Shown here one piece after another: positions 9,556 through 19,700 of a stretch of DNA of 64,000 bases (position 1 is its first letter; every line of letters starts with the position of its first letter). The notes below the pieces were generated by a model. That model searched no databases, had not been told where the DNA came from, and worked only from the letters and a program-made list of their open reading frames with translations. Where the stretch lies: the NCBI RefSeq assembly GCF_900890705.1, contig NZ_CAAHFH010000003.1, forward strand, positions 434,001-498,000. Direction: 5' to 3'. Position numbers and translations under genes: made by a program. The DNA is from Pontiella sulfatireligans (lineage in GTDB: Bacteria; Verrucomicrobiota; Kiritimatiellia; Kiritimatiellales; Pontiellaceae).

Positions 9556-9638
9556 TTTGATGCTCCTTCTTGAGAATGAAATGCGTATATCACCCAGGTC
9601 CTTAGTAAATGAATAAGATAACAGTCGGATTTCTTTTT

Positions 9639-9653
9639 GTCATGCCACCTAAA
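9639..9653 (-). promoter_or_regulatory. TTTAGGTGGCATGAC box upstream of the sulfatase-galM operon
   Basis: One mismatch from the consensus, 84 bases upstream of the sulfatase start at 9555. It lies between the regulator gene and its likely target operon. The flanking hairpin TTTCGGC...GCCGAA is at 9681-9700, just past the regulator stop codon, and could act as a terminator-like structure for the regulator. Confidence 0.65.
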
Positions 9654-9704
9654 TCCATTACACCGCGCACCCATAAGTAATTTCGGCTTTTTGGCCGAAT
9701 GAGC

Positions 9705-10352
9705 CTACTCAATGCCGGTATATTTGGCGACGGCCTCGGCGCGGGAGTGAACCTGGAGTTTTTCATAGATACGGCGAAGGTAGGTGTTTACCGTGTTCAC
9801 TGAAATATCCAGTTCATCGGCGATTTCTTTACATAAACGACCGCGCGCCAGACGTGTCAGAACTTCCATTTCCCGATCAGACAGCGTGCTGAACTCATCG
9901 CTTTGGGAGGTTTCATTTCCACCGCATTGGAAGGACTGCACCACTTTCCGAGCGATGTCACTATCCATCGGGGAGCCCCCAGCGGCAACTTTTTCCAGGG
10001 ATGGAATGAGCTCAGAGATAATCGATCGTTTGAGCAGATAGCCCACCGCACCGGAGGATAGCGCCTTAAAGATGTAGTCGGTCTGGTCGAATGCGGTCAG
10101 AATCACAAAATCGGTATCCGGCATGATCGGTTTAAGCTCCCGCACGCATTCGATCCCGTTCCTTCCGGGCAAGTTGATATCCATCAGCACTATGGAAGGC
10201 TTGAGGTTCGGCAGTCCCTTGATGGCAGCATCGAAATCGGGAAATAAACCAACACATTCAAACCGCGACTCATCACGGATCAGGTCGGCGATCAGTTCCC
10301 GCGTGCTTTTATGGTCGTCCACAATGGCAATCGTTACAGCTTCATTCATCAC
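9705..10352 (-). CDS. NarL/FixJ-type response regulator
   Basis: A 215-residue two-component regulator. The receiver domain (about 1-125) has the acidic pair D12-D13, phospho-acceptor D58 in VLMDINLP, the Thr of LTAFD and the Lys of LLKRS. The C-terminal 60 residues are a LuxR-type helix-turn-helix (LSDREMEVLTRLARG ... KEIADELDISVNTVNTYLRRIYEKL). Its start overlaps the kinase stop codon in an ATGA (10349-10352), indicating translational coupling and a cognate pair. Fragments of the 3' ends of two regulator genes survive at 2436-2481 (from a very close copy) and 35558-35645 (a diverged paralogue). The natural candidate target is the TTTAGGTGACATGAC box beside it. Confidence 0.95.
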   Translation of the reverse strand: MMNEAVTIAIVDDHKSTRELIADLIRDESRFECVGLFPDFDAAIKGLPNLKPSIVLMDINLPGRNGIECVRELKPIMPDTDFVILTAFDQTDYIFKALSSGAVGYLLKRSIISELIPSLEKVAAGGSPMDSDIARKVVQSFQCGGNETSQSDEFSTLSDREMEVLTRLARGRLCKEIADELDISVNTVNTYLRRIYEKLQVHSRAEAVAKYTGIE

Positions 10353-13231
10353 TCAACATCCTCTCGTATGGGTACTATAAACTCCGCGGTGGCCCCGCCC
10401 TCTTCATTGTTGTGTATATTAAACGTTCCGCCGATAAGCTTCATACGTCGACGCATACTGCGCAGCCCGCGATGGAACCGCTCGGCCTCCTGGACCTGGA
10501 CCCCTTTTCCGTTATCATGAAGGGCTAGTTTAAGCACCTGACCCTCAGCGAAAACAGTAAAGCTGATCTGGGTTGCCTCGGCATGTTTGACCGCATTGTT
10601 GAGCGCTTCTTTGATGGCAAGAAACAGGTTGTGGCGAACCGGGCTCAGCACCGGCAGGTTGGGCAGATTCAGCGGCACATTGAGATCGCATGAAATGTTT
10701 GTTGCACGGAGATATTGCGCCACATATTTCGACAGATAGCCCACTAGGTTATCCATATTATCGTTGCCGGGACTGACCACCCATACGGTTTCGTCGAATG
10801 CCTGGACGAGTTTATCGGTGACGTGATTAATCTCCACCACCGTGTCCTGCCCCGCTTCGTTTCCTGATTTATTGAATAGCATGGAGACACGGTAACACAG
10901 GAGCTGAAGGCGGGTCAGCTCGGAGCCGATTTCATCATGGATGTCCATGGAAATACGCGTGCGTTCTTCTTCCACCGCGCGACGTTGCTCCGCGCGGATG
11001 AGTTTCTTTCGGTTGACCCGATCGGCGATGGCCAGCGATATGAACGTGGCAAGTACGCCAATCAAAAGATACAGCACCGTCTTGAACCACCACGTTTCCC
11101 TGATATACGGATTCACAACCACATTCAAAACAATCGGCGAATGGTTCCAGATTCCATCCCGGTTGGCTGCGGTAAGTTCGAACCGATAGTTTCCCGGCGG
11201 AATGCGTTGATAGCTCGCAACACGACGCGTATCCAGTTCGATCCACTCCTCTCCAAGTCCCACCATACGACAGCGAAAACGCATCCGATTGGGCGAAATA
11301 AAACTGAGCGCGGAAAAGCGGATATCCAACCGATGCACGCCCGGATCAAGAATCATCGAATCCGTGTTCTGGAGATGTATGACCCTGTCATTGACCCGTA
11401 CCGAGTTGATCACGAGCGGAACCGGGTTGGTCCACAACTGAATTTCCGATGGCTGAAAAACGGATAACTGCCGATCGGATGCGTACCAGAAACGCCCGTC
11501 CGGGGTACGGCAGGCGGTCGAGAGCCCCGCACTGATGTCGATGGCCGGATTCAAGCCATCTTCCTTGTTATAAAGCGCATAGGTTTCAATCGGCTGACCG
11601 GTGGAGAATGACCGTTCCACTTCACTTTTTTCTATAATCGCAATGCCGTGTTCTCCGACCACCCAAAGGCGTCCCTCGCCATCGTCCGTGATATGCGAAA
11701 TCATTTCCTGAGCAAACAGCACGGGCAGAAACACCCCATCCCGGAAGAGTGCCAGGCCGCTTCCGTAGAAACCGATCCACAAGGAATCATCATCTTTATC
11801 AACACAGAGAGCCGTCACATGCGCGTTGGGCAGATCTTCAGCAAGGATCCCGCGAACCAATTGATCGTTCTTCCACGAGGCAAGGCCACCGGACTCCATG
11901 CCGACCCAGAGTGTTCCGTCAGGCCCCGAAGTCAGGCACTGTACATCGGTAATCCCTTCCCTTCGCCCCACCTTCAGATTCCAACCCTTATTATCGGGAT
12001 TACTCCATATTCCTTCCCGCCCACCGGCCCAGAGCCCTCCATCAGCGGCTTGGTGCAAGGTCCATATTTTATCCACGCCGCGTCTTACCGCTTTTACCTC
12101 ATGAAACTCATTTCCGTCCTTACGCAGAAGGAATCCACCATTGTTGTTGGCCCAAACGGTTCCTTCCGGTGTTTCCAGAACGGCCCTGCGAACCTCTTCG
12201 GATTTTGTTAGATTCGGAACTCTTTTCAATCCCTTTCCATCAGAGGAGTACAAAAAGCCTTTGCTTGTTCCCAGCCAGACTCCGCCTGCGAGCCTGGGAG
12301 TAATCGAACGAAATGCCCGAAAATGCCACCCTACAGAACGAAAGAGCGCTTCCGGCACCGAGGTGTAGCCCATGGCCCGGATGGATTGGAGTCCGGCTGC
12401 TGTACCGACCCACAAGGTTTGTTCGGCATCTTCGGCAAGGCAAAGCACTTCGATTGAAGCCAACCCATCATTCACGGTGATTTGGGTCACGTTGCTCGAT
12501 CCGCCATGCATGATAAAAATGCCGCCGTACGTGGAGCCGGCTACCAGATCCCCATTTCTGCGCTCCAGCAGTTCAATTTCCTGCTCCTTAATCAGCCATG
12601 GCCTCGGCACTATATTTTCTTCCACCCCATCGACATTCAGTTTAATGACCCGATTATTATCCACGCGCCATCCGCTCAACGTTTTCTCGAAAGATCCCAC
12701 ACCTTCATTAGAGGAGAGGGGATCGGAAAGTGGGAGGAAAGTACCGTTAACGTTCTCCGCCCAGACCGAGCCATCCGGTTTTTCATGGAAATCGACCACT
12801 TCCGCGCCCAGCCAGTCCTTCGGACAAGCCAATCCAATGATTCCGGATTCAGACAGAACGGAGATATGCCCGGTCTCATGGCCCATGAATAGGTTTCCTG
12901 AAGCATCCTCGAACAACTTGGCAATCCGATTGTTCGCCAATGCGGGTGCGGAGCGGACCGAATAATGAATAAATTCGACACCGTCAAACCGGGCGGCACC
13001 GTTCAAAGTCGCCACCCAGATAAAACCGTCGCGGGTCTGCAGCACATCGCGCACCTGGTTGGACGGCAGACCTTCACCCACCTGCCAGGTGCGGATCTGG
13101 AACGTTTGATCGCCCAACGACACGATTTCCGATTCCACCGCATCAGACGTTATGGCAGCGCAGATGAACAACAGACCGATCAGGCAAAATCTACTGAAAC
13201 GTAAAAAAATCATGATAGTTAGTCGTAGCAA
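10349..13231 (-). CDS. Propeller-type sensor histidine kinase
   Basis: A 960-residue membrane sensor kinase. An N-terminal signal or anchor helix (about 10-30) precedes a large periplasmic sensor made of two-component propeller repeats (GLPSNQVRDVLQTRDGFIWV, GTLWVGMESGGL and similar) and a Y_Y_Y domain ending near residue 735 (PPGNYRFELTAANRDG). One transmembrane helix follows (about 745-770), then a HisKA_3 dimerisation domain with the phospho-acceptor in MDIHDEIGSELTRLQ and an ATPase domain with NNAVKHA and DNGKG. This is the split-gene equivalent of Bacteroides hybrid systems, which sense glycan fragments. The ligand is presumably an oligosaccharide released by the neighbouring enzymes; that is inference. 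Confidence 0.95.
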   Translation of the reverse strand: MLRLTIMIFLRFSRFCLIGLLFICAAITSDAVESEIVSLGDQTFQIRTWQVGEGLPSNQVRDVLQTRDGFIWVATLNGAARFDGVEFIHYSVRSAPALANNRIAKLFEDASGNLFMGHETGHISVLSESGIIGLACPKDWLGAEVVDFHEKPDGSVWAENVNGTFLPLSDPLSSNEGVGSFEKTLSGWRVDNNRVIKLNVDGVEENIVPRPWLIKEQEIELLERRNGDLVAGSTYGGIFIMHGGSSNVTQITVNDGLASIEVLCLAEDAEQTLWVGTAAGLQSIRAMGYTSVPEALFRSVGWHFRAFRSITPRLAGGVWLGTSKGFLYSSDGKGLKRVPNLTKSEEVRRAVLETPEGTVWANNNGGFLLRKDGNEFHEVKAVRRGVDKIWTLHQAADGGLWAGGREGIWSNPDNKGWNLKVGRREGITDVQCLTSGPDGTLWVGMESGGLASWKNDQLVRGILAEDLPNAHVTALCVDKDDDSLWIGFYGSGLALFRDGVFLPVLFAQEMISHITDDGEGRLWVVGEHGIAIIEKSEVERSFSTGQPIETYALYNKEDGLNPAIDISAGLSTACRTPDGRFWYASDRQLSVFQPSEIQLWTNPVPLVINSVRVNDRVIHLQNTDSMILDPGVHRLDIRFSALSFISPNRMRFRCRMVGLGEEWIELDTRRVASYQRIPPGNYRFELTAANRDGIWNHSPIVLNVVVNPYIRETWWFKTVLYLLIGVLATFISLAIADRVNRKKLIRAEQRRAVEEERTRISMDIHDEIGSELTRLQLLCYRVSMLFNKSGNEAGQDTVVEINHVTDKLVQAFDETVWVVSPGNDNMDNLVGYLSKYVAQYLRATNISCDLNVPLNLPNLPVLSPVRHNLFLAIKEALNNAVKHAEATQISFTVFAEGQVLKLALHDNGKGVQVQEAERFHRGLRSMRRRMKLIGGTFNIHNNEEGGATAEFIVPIREDVE

Positions 13232-13299
13232 AATAAGTTTTCATTACCCAGTTCAATACCTATTTTTGATATTCTTATTTAACGCGTGCAAACCAGATC

Positions 13300-13540
13300 C
13301 TAATTTTTAAAAACCGGGATCGCCGGCGTCGGCTGGCACCGATACGATCGAACAGTGGACCCAACTGTTCATCCATAGCGTCAAGCACACCCGGATAAAG
13401 TGCCCGCCGATCATCACCCCATTTTCCAGAGGTGGGAAAAACGGTGCCTGGGCATCGTCCGGCCAGAGATTGATATAGAAAGGCATTCCGGCTTCTTGCG
13501 CACGATCGATGAGATTCCCAATAACGCAACAAAACCTCCC
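13300..13540 (-). pseudogene. Frameshifted sulfatase fragment
   Basis: The minus strand carries a middle piece of an S1 sulfatase spread over two frames: AQEAGMPFYINLWPDDAQAPFF in one and GDDRRALYPGVLDAMDEQLG in another. In intact sulfatases these follow one another as the PHxPxxxP-like segment and the helix that packs against it. No start, active-site cysteine or metal-binding residues remain. It lies just upstream of the kinase gene. Confidence 0.7.
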
Positions 13541-13574
13541 GGCATTATTATTTTTCCAACCATTGAAATATTCC

Positions 13575-14942
13575 TTATTTATTTTTCTTGGAGGGTTTCT
13601 GATTTACCTTTTTTTCCATGCGTTCAAGCGCTTTCATTTCAGTCGCCTGTCCCTCATCGCCACAATGCGCCATCCACCGCTCCAGTTCCGCGCGCAGTTC
13701 GGCCATAACCGTTTTGTGTTCGGGATTGCCGGCCAAATTGTTCATTTCGAGCGGATCGTTGCCGATGTCGTACAGTTCGACCTCCGGACGGAATTTATAG
13801 GCCTGAACCAACTTCTTCGCCCGCTCATCACCTGCGTCGGCTCTGGCTTCCCAACTCCGGAACGCCTTCGATACGGTGCAGGTGTTTTTGAATTCGGCCT
13901 TTGGCGTAAAGTTCCAGATATATTTAAAGCGCTCCGACCGCACCGAGCGGATGCCAAAGTATTTGGAGCCACTAAAGATGCCACGGGTGGTCATTTCGCC
14001 ATAGACATACTTCTTATGCTCCTGCTTCCCCTCGAAAACCGGAAGCAGGCTTTCGCCATCCAGCAACGGAGCAGGCTCACCGCCCGCAACTCCGATAAAG
14101 GTCGGCAGGATATCAACATATTCGATCAGGGCCGGATTCACAGAGCCGGGCTTAATCTTACCCGGCCAGCGGGCGATAAAAGCCGACTGCAACCCGTTGT
14201 CGTAGCAGGTCCATTTGGCAAACGGCATCGAACTGCCCTGCTCACTGACCACAATCAGCAGGGTGTTATTTGCGAGTCCATTCTTTTCCAATAGTTGGAC
14301 CGCTTCACCCACTTGCGAATCGTAGTAGGTGACTTCGGCCAGATAGCGCGACATTCCTTCACGCGTTTCCGGCGTATCCACGAAATACGGCGGCAGCTTG
14401 ATCTTCTCAGGCGGATAGCGAGAGGCATCGCCCTTATTCCAAGGAGTATGCGGCTCATTCGAACAAAGGAGCAGACAGAACGGTTCTGACTTAGATTTGC
14501 AGTCGGCCATGAATGCATCGACTTTATCGAACTCCGGATTTTTGCCACCCGGTATTTTTTCCCAGGCAAAAACGGAGTTGGGTGCCACATGGGTCTTGCC
14601 GCTCTGCGCTACCCGGTAACCTAAGTCTCTCAGATATTGGACTATGCTCGGGGTTCCGGCATCCACATGCGTGTGATTCGGATAGGCGCCGCTTTTAACG
14701 GGATACTGCCCTGTATAAATAGTATGGCGCGTCGGCGAACACATCGGCGCCGTCTGGAAGCAGTGGGTAAACCGCATACCCTCTTGTGCCAACGCATCAA
14801 TATGGGGGGTGTAAGCCTGTCCCCCATAGCAACCGATGTCACGGTGCGTGCAGTCGTCGGCAATCATAAAGACCAGATTCGGCTTTTGAGCGGCTTGTGC
14901 GAGTACGGCACAAAAACCGATAATGAGTGTTAAAATCTTCAT
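13575..14942 (-). CDS. Secreted S1 sulfatase with CSPTR motif
   Basis: A 455-residue exported sulfatase (signal peptide to about residue 18, AQAAQ). The metal-binding Asp pair is at 29-30 (IADD), and the formylglycine site is C68-S-P-T-R72, a variant with Thr in place of the usual Ser/Ala but with the essential Pro and Arg retained. Further landmarks are SGKTHVAP, SNEPHTPWNKG, VVSEQGSSMPFAKWT and the C-terminal ELYDIGNDPLEMNNLAGN. The C-terminus is lysine-rich. It follows the sulfatase at 14946 by three bases, so both are translated from one transcript. Substrate is unknown. Confidence 0.92.
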   Translation of the reverse strand: MKILTLIIGFCAVLAQAAQKPNLVFMIADDCTHRDIGCYGGQAYTPHIDALAQEGMRFTHCFQTAPMCSPTRHTIYTGQYPVKSGAYPNHTHVDAGTPSIVQYLRDLGYRVAQSGKTHVAPNSVFAWEKIPGGKNPEFDKVDAFMADCKSKSEPFCLLLCSNEPHTPWNKGDASRYPPEKIKLPPYFVDTPETREGMSRYLAEVTYYDSQVGEAVQLLEKNGLANNTLLIVVSEQGSSMPFAKWTCYDNGLQSAFIARWPGKIKPGSVNPALIEYVDILPTFIGVAGGEPAPLLDGESLLPVFEGKQEHKKYVYGEMTTRGIFSGSKYFGIRSVRSERFKYIWNFTPKAEFKNTCTVSKAFRSWEARADAGDERAKKLVQAYKFRPEVELYDIGNDPLEMNNLAGNPEHKTVMAELRAELERWMAHCGDEGQATEMKALERMEKKVNQKPSKKNK

Positions 14943-14945
14943 CGC

Positions 14946-16340
14946 TTATTTCCTTTTTTGAGTTTTTTGTTGAACCTCATGCGGAGTCGGGCCGCTCAGG
15001 GGATAAGGATCGCGCTGCATTTGTACGGTATCGCCCTGTTTCTTCATCCATTCATCCACCATACCCGCCATTTTTTCGATCTGTTTTTTATACTCCGGAT
15101 TGCCCGCCAGATTCACCTGTTCATTAGGATCTTTTTCAAGATCAAAGAATTCAATAGCCGGACGCTGGTAATATTTGGCGATGATGGCCTTGGCCTTAGG
15201 ATCTTTCTTTGCGGCTGCGTCCCACGAGTCCCAGTAGCCCCCCGCCCCGTCCTTACGGAGAATATCGGAATGGTTGGAGTGGTAACAATCCGCATTGATG
15301 TTGCGGATGTATTTGAACCGCTCCGTGCGCACGCTGCGGATCGGATAGATGTTCATGACCCCATCGGCGGTCGTCGTGGTGTAGATCAGATCACGATGGT
15401 GGTCCGACTTGCCCAGCAGCACATCGGCGAACGATTTGCCATCGATGCCGGCGGGTACCGTTCCGCCGACCAGATCGAAGAGCGTCGGGAAAATGTCGAT
15501 CCAGCTAATCATGGCCTCCGTTCGTGCTCCCGCAGACACATGCCCCGGCCAACGAACAATCATCGGCACGTTGATTCCTGAGTCGTAGAGATTCCATTTA
15601 CCGAACGGCCACTGTCCGCCATGGTCAGCCGTGTACATAAATAGATAGTCGTCGTTGCCGAAATAATTGCGCGCCAACGCATCGATCTTTGCCATTTCAG
15701 CGTCCATTCCGGCGATCTCGGTCAGGTAGCGCCCCCAATGCTCGCGCGTTTCGGGCGTATCGACAAACCAAGGCGGCAAAGTAAGTTTAGCTGGATCATA
15801 GTCCATCTGCTTCGTCCACGGAACATGTGGACGGTGATCGCCGACCATCAGGCAGAGCGGTTTCTTCGAGGTACGGTGGTCGAGATATTTCTTCACCTTT
15901 TCAGCAATCTTTTCCCGCTTGGCATCCTCCATGTGGTCGAACCCGCACACCGTACCGAATTTACCGTGGGCCACCTTCCCGAACGCCGCAACCTCGTAAC
16001 CCACAGCCTGCAGTTGTTTCACCATAATCTGTGTTTCCGGGCGCGGGTGCTGGTGGTTTTCTTCCGCCCCGTTGCGCGCTGGCATAAGCCCGCTGAGCAA
16101 TGCCGATCGGCTCGGGCCGCAAGCGGGCGATGCCACAAACGCGTTTTCGAACACCAAACCGTCCTTCGCCAAAGACGCCATCATCGACGTCCGAACCTCG
16201 GAATTTCCATAAACGGAAGATTCCGCCCGCCCATGATCATCCGCCAGATAAATAACGATGTTGGGCTTATCCGCTCCGAATACCGACGAGACATACACTA
16301 GTGCAAAAAGAATTTTGGTATACATACGCATGAGAGTCAT
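14946..16340 (-). CDS. Secreted S1 sulfatase with CGPSR motif
   Basis: A 464-residue exported sulfatase, signal peptide ending near SSVFGADK. The Asp pair lies in YLADDHGRAE and the formylglycine site is C74-G-P-S-R78. GDHRPHVPWTKQM, MYTADHGGQWPFGKWNLYD and FFDLEKDPNEQVNLAGNPEY are typical S1 motifs. It is the first gene of a two-sulfatase operon. Its first 85 codons and upstream 110 bases are duplicated at 26831-27201. A degenerate form of the TTTAGGTGACATGAC box (TTTATGTGACAAGAT, 16406-16420) lies 66 bases upstream, so it may belong to the same regulon. Met4 or Met6 are alternative starts. Confidence 0.93.
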   Translation of the reverse strand: MTLMRMYTKILFALVYVSSVFGADKPNIVIYLADDHGRAESSVYGNSEVRTSMMASLAKDGLVFENAFVASPACGPSRSALLSGLMPARNGAEENHQHPRPETQIMVKQLQAVGYEVAAFGKVAHGKFGTVCGFDHMEDAKREKIAEKVKKYLDHRTSKKPLCLMVGDHRPHVPWTKQMDYDPAKLTLPPWFVDTPETREHWGRYLTEIAGMDAEMAKIDALARNYFGNDDYLFMYTADHGGQWPFGKWNLYDSGINVPMIVRWPGHVSAGARTEAMISWIDIFPTLFDLVGGTVPAGIDGKSFADVLLGKSDHHRDLIYTTTTADGVMNIYPIRSVRTERFKYIRNINADCYHSNHSDILRKDGAGGYWDSWDAAAKKDPKAKAIIAKYYQRPAIEFFDLEKDPNEQVNLAGNPEYKKQIEKMAGMVDEWMKKQGDTVQMQRDPYPLSGPTPHEVQQKTQKRK

Positions 16341-16450
16341 CCTTCATTCCTGTTTGAATTGAAATGCCAACTAAAGAACGGAGCGTAACATACAATTTGG
16401 TGTAAATCTTGTCACATAAACTAACGACAAGCCACCACGGCTGTTCACCT
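16079..16450. repeat. Duplicated segment A, copy 1 (second copy 26831-27201)
   Basis: About 370 bases covering the 5' end of the sulfatase gene at 14946-16340 and its leader reappear at 26831-27201 with a few percent divergence. Both copies end with the same short sequence GGTGAACAGCC read on the minus strand, beyond which they differ. Confidence 0.9.
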
Positions 16451-16635
16451 GCCTGCTTGCTGCGCTGTCCGCGCATTTTGTTGGAGTACCACCCGTAGTA
16501 GCGCACGAGCTGGAAGAGATTGCGGTCTGCTGGGGCAATCATGCCGGCAAGGAGGTATGACCGCAGGGTGCACTGCTCGGGACCTCGCTGTATGCCGCCA
16601 TCCTCCCCATAATCCTGGATGGACTCCACACCGTT
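16451..16635 (-). pseudogene. IS91-like transposase fragment (Y2 domain)
   Basis: The minus strand encodes PADRNLFQLVRYYGWYSNKM and MRGQRSKQAGEQ, which match the middle of IS91-type rolling-circle transposases. No start or remaining domains are present. The fragment abuts duplicated segment A exactly. A C-terminal piece of the same kind of transposase lies at 32905-33335. Confidence 0.72.
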
Positions 16636-16678
16636 ACCCCACTAAAACAAAAGACCTTAAGGTGCGCGGCGTCGTGTA

Positions 16679-16693
16679 TTTAGGTGACATGAC
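16679..16693 (+). promoter_or_regulatory. TTTAGGTGACATGAC box upstream of the 1161-residue protein gene
   Basis: An exact consensus copy on the plus strand, 88 bases upstream of the start at 16782. It is preceded by GGTGCGCGGCGT, as in the other copies, and followed by GGCGTCGTCCTCTGTTA, matching the leaders at 6426 and 28894. Confidence 0.65.
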
Positions 16694-16781
16694 TTAGGCG
16701 TCGTCCTCTGTTAGTTTTTTTAAACAAGTGAACACAGATGCTTTGGAATGAATCCAAAGCATCTAATTAAGGAAAGGTATT

Positions 16782-19700
16782 ATGTGTAAAAAGTTTTTAT
16801 TGTTTTTGTTTATGCTGGTGTTTTTTACCGGCGGCACTGTCCAGGCTGTTGATATTTCCTGGAACAATACCAGTGGAGATCAGAACTGGTTTAATCCAGC
16901 TAACTGGAGCCTTGGCGTATTTCCTACTACTAACCATACTGCTTATATCAACATGATACCAGGTCCTGTCATCACCGTAGCAGGTGCTACAGCCAAGCAG
17001 GTAATTGTTGGCTCAGACGATTCAACCGGTGCTCTGACAGTTGACGGCGGCATTCTATACACTACCGAGGACATTTCTCTGGCTGAGGGTACTACAGGTG
17101 CTGCAAATGCAACCCTTACTATTGAAAACGGTACCGTGACAGTCCAGGGATCGCTGTTTGCAGGAAACGCAGCTGGGGGCGGTACATCTACTATTAACCT
17201 CAATGGCGGAACGCTGGATATTGTCGATGGTAAGTATTACATCGGTTATCTCGCCAACAACGACGCAACGATTAATATGACCGGTGGTACTATAAATGGT
17301 AAAGCGATCTGGCTTGGCAATGCTGCTAATGGAAGCGGTAACCTCAACTTGACCGGCGGCACCATTGATTGTGGTGGTATCCTAATGAGGCAGAATGGCG
17401 CTGACGCCGATTGGTCCTACACTGGTGGTATTGCAAAGTTCCGTAATAATCATAAAGTCAAGATCCAGGATTACATTAGAGATGAATGGATCACAACCGA
17501 TGCATCTAATCAACTGGTAGTGGATTTCAATGTCACAAATCCTAGCTATACAACGGTTGTTCTTACAGACATAACAGGCACATATAACTACTGGAACAAT
17601 ACCAGTGGAGATCAGAACTGGCATACAGATTCGAACTGGAGCCTTGGCGAAGTTCCTACTACTGCCCATACTGCTTATATCAACATGACACCAGGTCCTG
17701 TTATCACCGCAGCAGGCGCTACAGCCAAGCGGGTAATTGTTGGCTCAGGTGACTCAACAGGTGCTGTGACAGTTGTCAGCGGCACTCTATACACTACCGA
17801 GTATATTTCTCTGGCTGAGGGTACCTCAGGCGCTGCAAATGCAACCCTTACTATTGATAACGGTACTGTGACAGTTCAGGACGCGCTGTTTGCAGGAAAC
17901 GCAGCTGGGGGCGGTACAGTTACTATTAACCTCAATGGCGGAACGCTGGATGTTGTTGATGTAAAGTATTACATAGGTAATCTCGCCACCAACGACGTGA
18001 CATTTAACATGACAGGCGGAACGCTGACGGGTAGAGGCCTTTGGATTGGTATGACTGCTGGCGGCGATGTTGATTTCAATATGACCGGCGGTACGATCGA
18101 CAGTGGCGGTATAACGATGAGACAGGGCGGCTCTACAGCTAATTGGGCGTTCCTGGACGGCACAGTAATATTCAACGGTAATATAGAAGACAAGATGCAG
18201 GGATACATTGACGATGGATGGATTACTACTGGTCTTGATGAAATGGTTTTCGTTTCGTATAGCAGAATATTACTCAAAACCATATTGGAAGTAGGACCAT
18301 ATGCATTTACTCCAACTCCTGCAGATGGGTCAAGTGCTGCCTATACTACCAGCCAGCTTCAATGGTCATTACCGTCTCCGCTCGAAGGTGGCGCAACAGT
18401 AACCTGTGATGTATTCTTTGGTACTGGCGCTACACCAACCACCCAGGTTGTCAACAAGCAGAGCGTTACCTCCGTATCGATATCTCCATCAGCTGATACA
18501 GATTACAATTGGTACATCAAGGTTTACGACAGCAGTATTAGCACAACAGTTCCGTATATCACGTCTGACGTATTCTCATTCTATGTACAAGACGTCGGAG
18601 ATGATTATTTTGACACGTCTGGTTTTAACAGGCCGCTGACATTAACTCCTCAGCATCCGTCGGCCCACTATTTCAATGGTAAGACCTATATTGTTTACCA
18701 GGGCATGAATAGTATGGATCCGGTTATCTGCAGTTACAACCATTCTACAAAACAGTGGAAAGGCCCCGTAAAGGTCGGTACAAATCCGCTGTCTGACAAT
18801 GACAACCATGGCAGACCTGTACTGGTCGTTAGTGACGACGGTCATATCCATGTAATGTTTGGTGGTCATGGTGGTACATCAGCTCTTGCCGGCAGCAACA
18901 GTTATGGCGGTTACAGCTCTGGTGAGAATATCCATGTCAGATCTAATCTGTCTGAAGATATTGGTAGCAGCAGTGATTGGACACGGGTGAACCCGGCACC
19001 AGGCGGTGACAATACAGGTGATATTTCTGTATATGGCACCTATTCGCAGCCTGTCAAAGTTGCTAATGGTGACATCTACTTCTTTAACAGGCACGGTTCG
19101 CATGTAAGTGACTGGACTTACCAGATGTCTACCAATAACGGTGTTACATGGGACTCGGAAGTTAGAATTTTGGCTCATACGAGTGTCGAAACATGGTATG
19201 CCTACTTTGCAAAGAGAAGACACAGCGATACTATCATTGACTGTCAGTACAACTACCATCCAGGCGGATCCGGTGGCGACAAGCAGAATCTTTACTATAT
19301 GTCTTTCGATACCGCTGATGGCCAATGGAGAAATGCTGCAGGCGTTAATTTGAACTCGATGATGCCGTTGAATAAAGCAGATTCAGACGCTTATACATTG
19401 GTCTTTGACTCTAACCCGGATGATCTTGATGAAAGTGACCCTAATTACACTCAGGTCAGTGTGGGCATTGTCAGGACTTCCCCAGCGGGTAATCCGCATA
19501 TGGTAGCCCAGTTCGGCAACAAATCACAGTGTTGGAGCTGGACTGGTTCAAGCTGGACAGACCAGTGGTTTTTCACCGGTGGCTGGAATGGCGGTGAGAA
19601 TGAGATGGACTTTATTTGCCTGTCAGATACCAGATTCAAGGCCGTAGTCAGCGGAAGATACGGTGCGGAAGTTGCTATATGGGACATTGACACAGTTGCA

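Noticed and set aside
13575..14942. CSPTR as an inactive sulfatase motif
   Set aside because: The essential Cys, Pro and Arg are kept and Thr at the fourth position is tolerated in the CxPxR consensus, so it was treated as a normal sulfatase.
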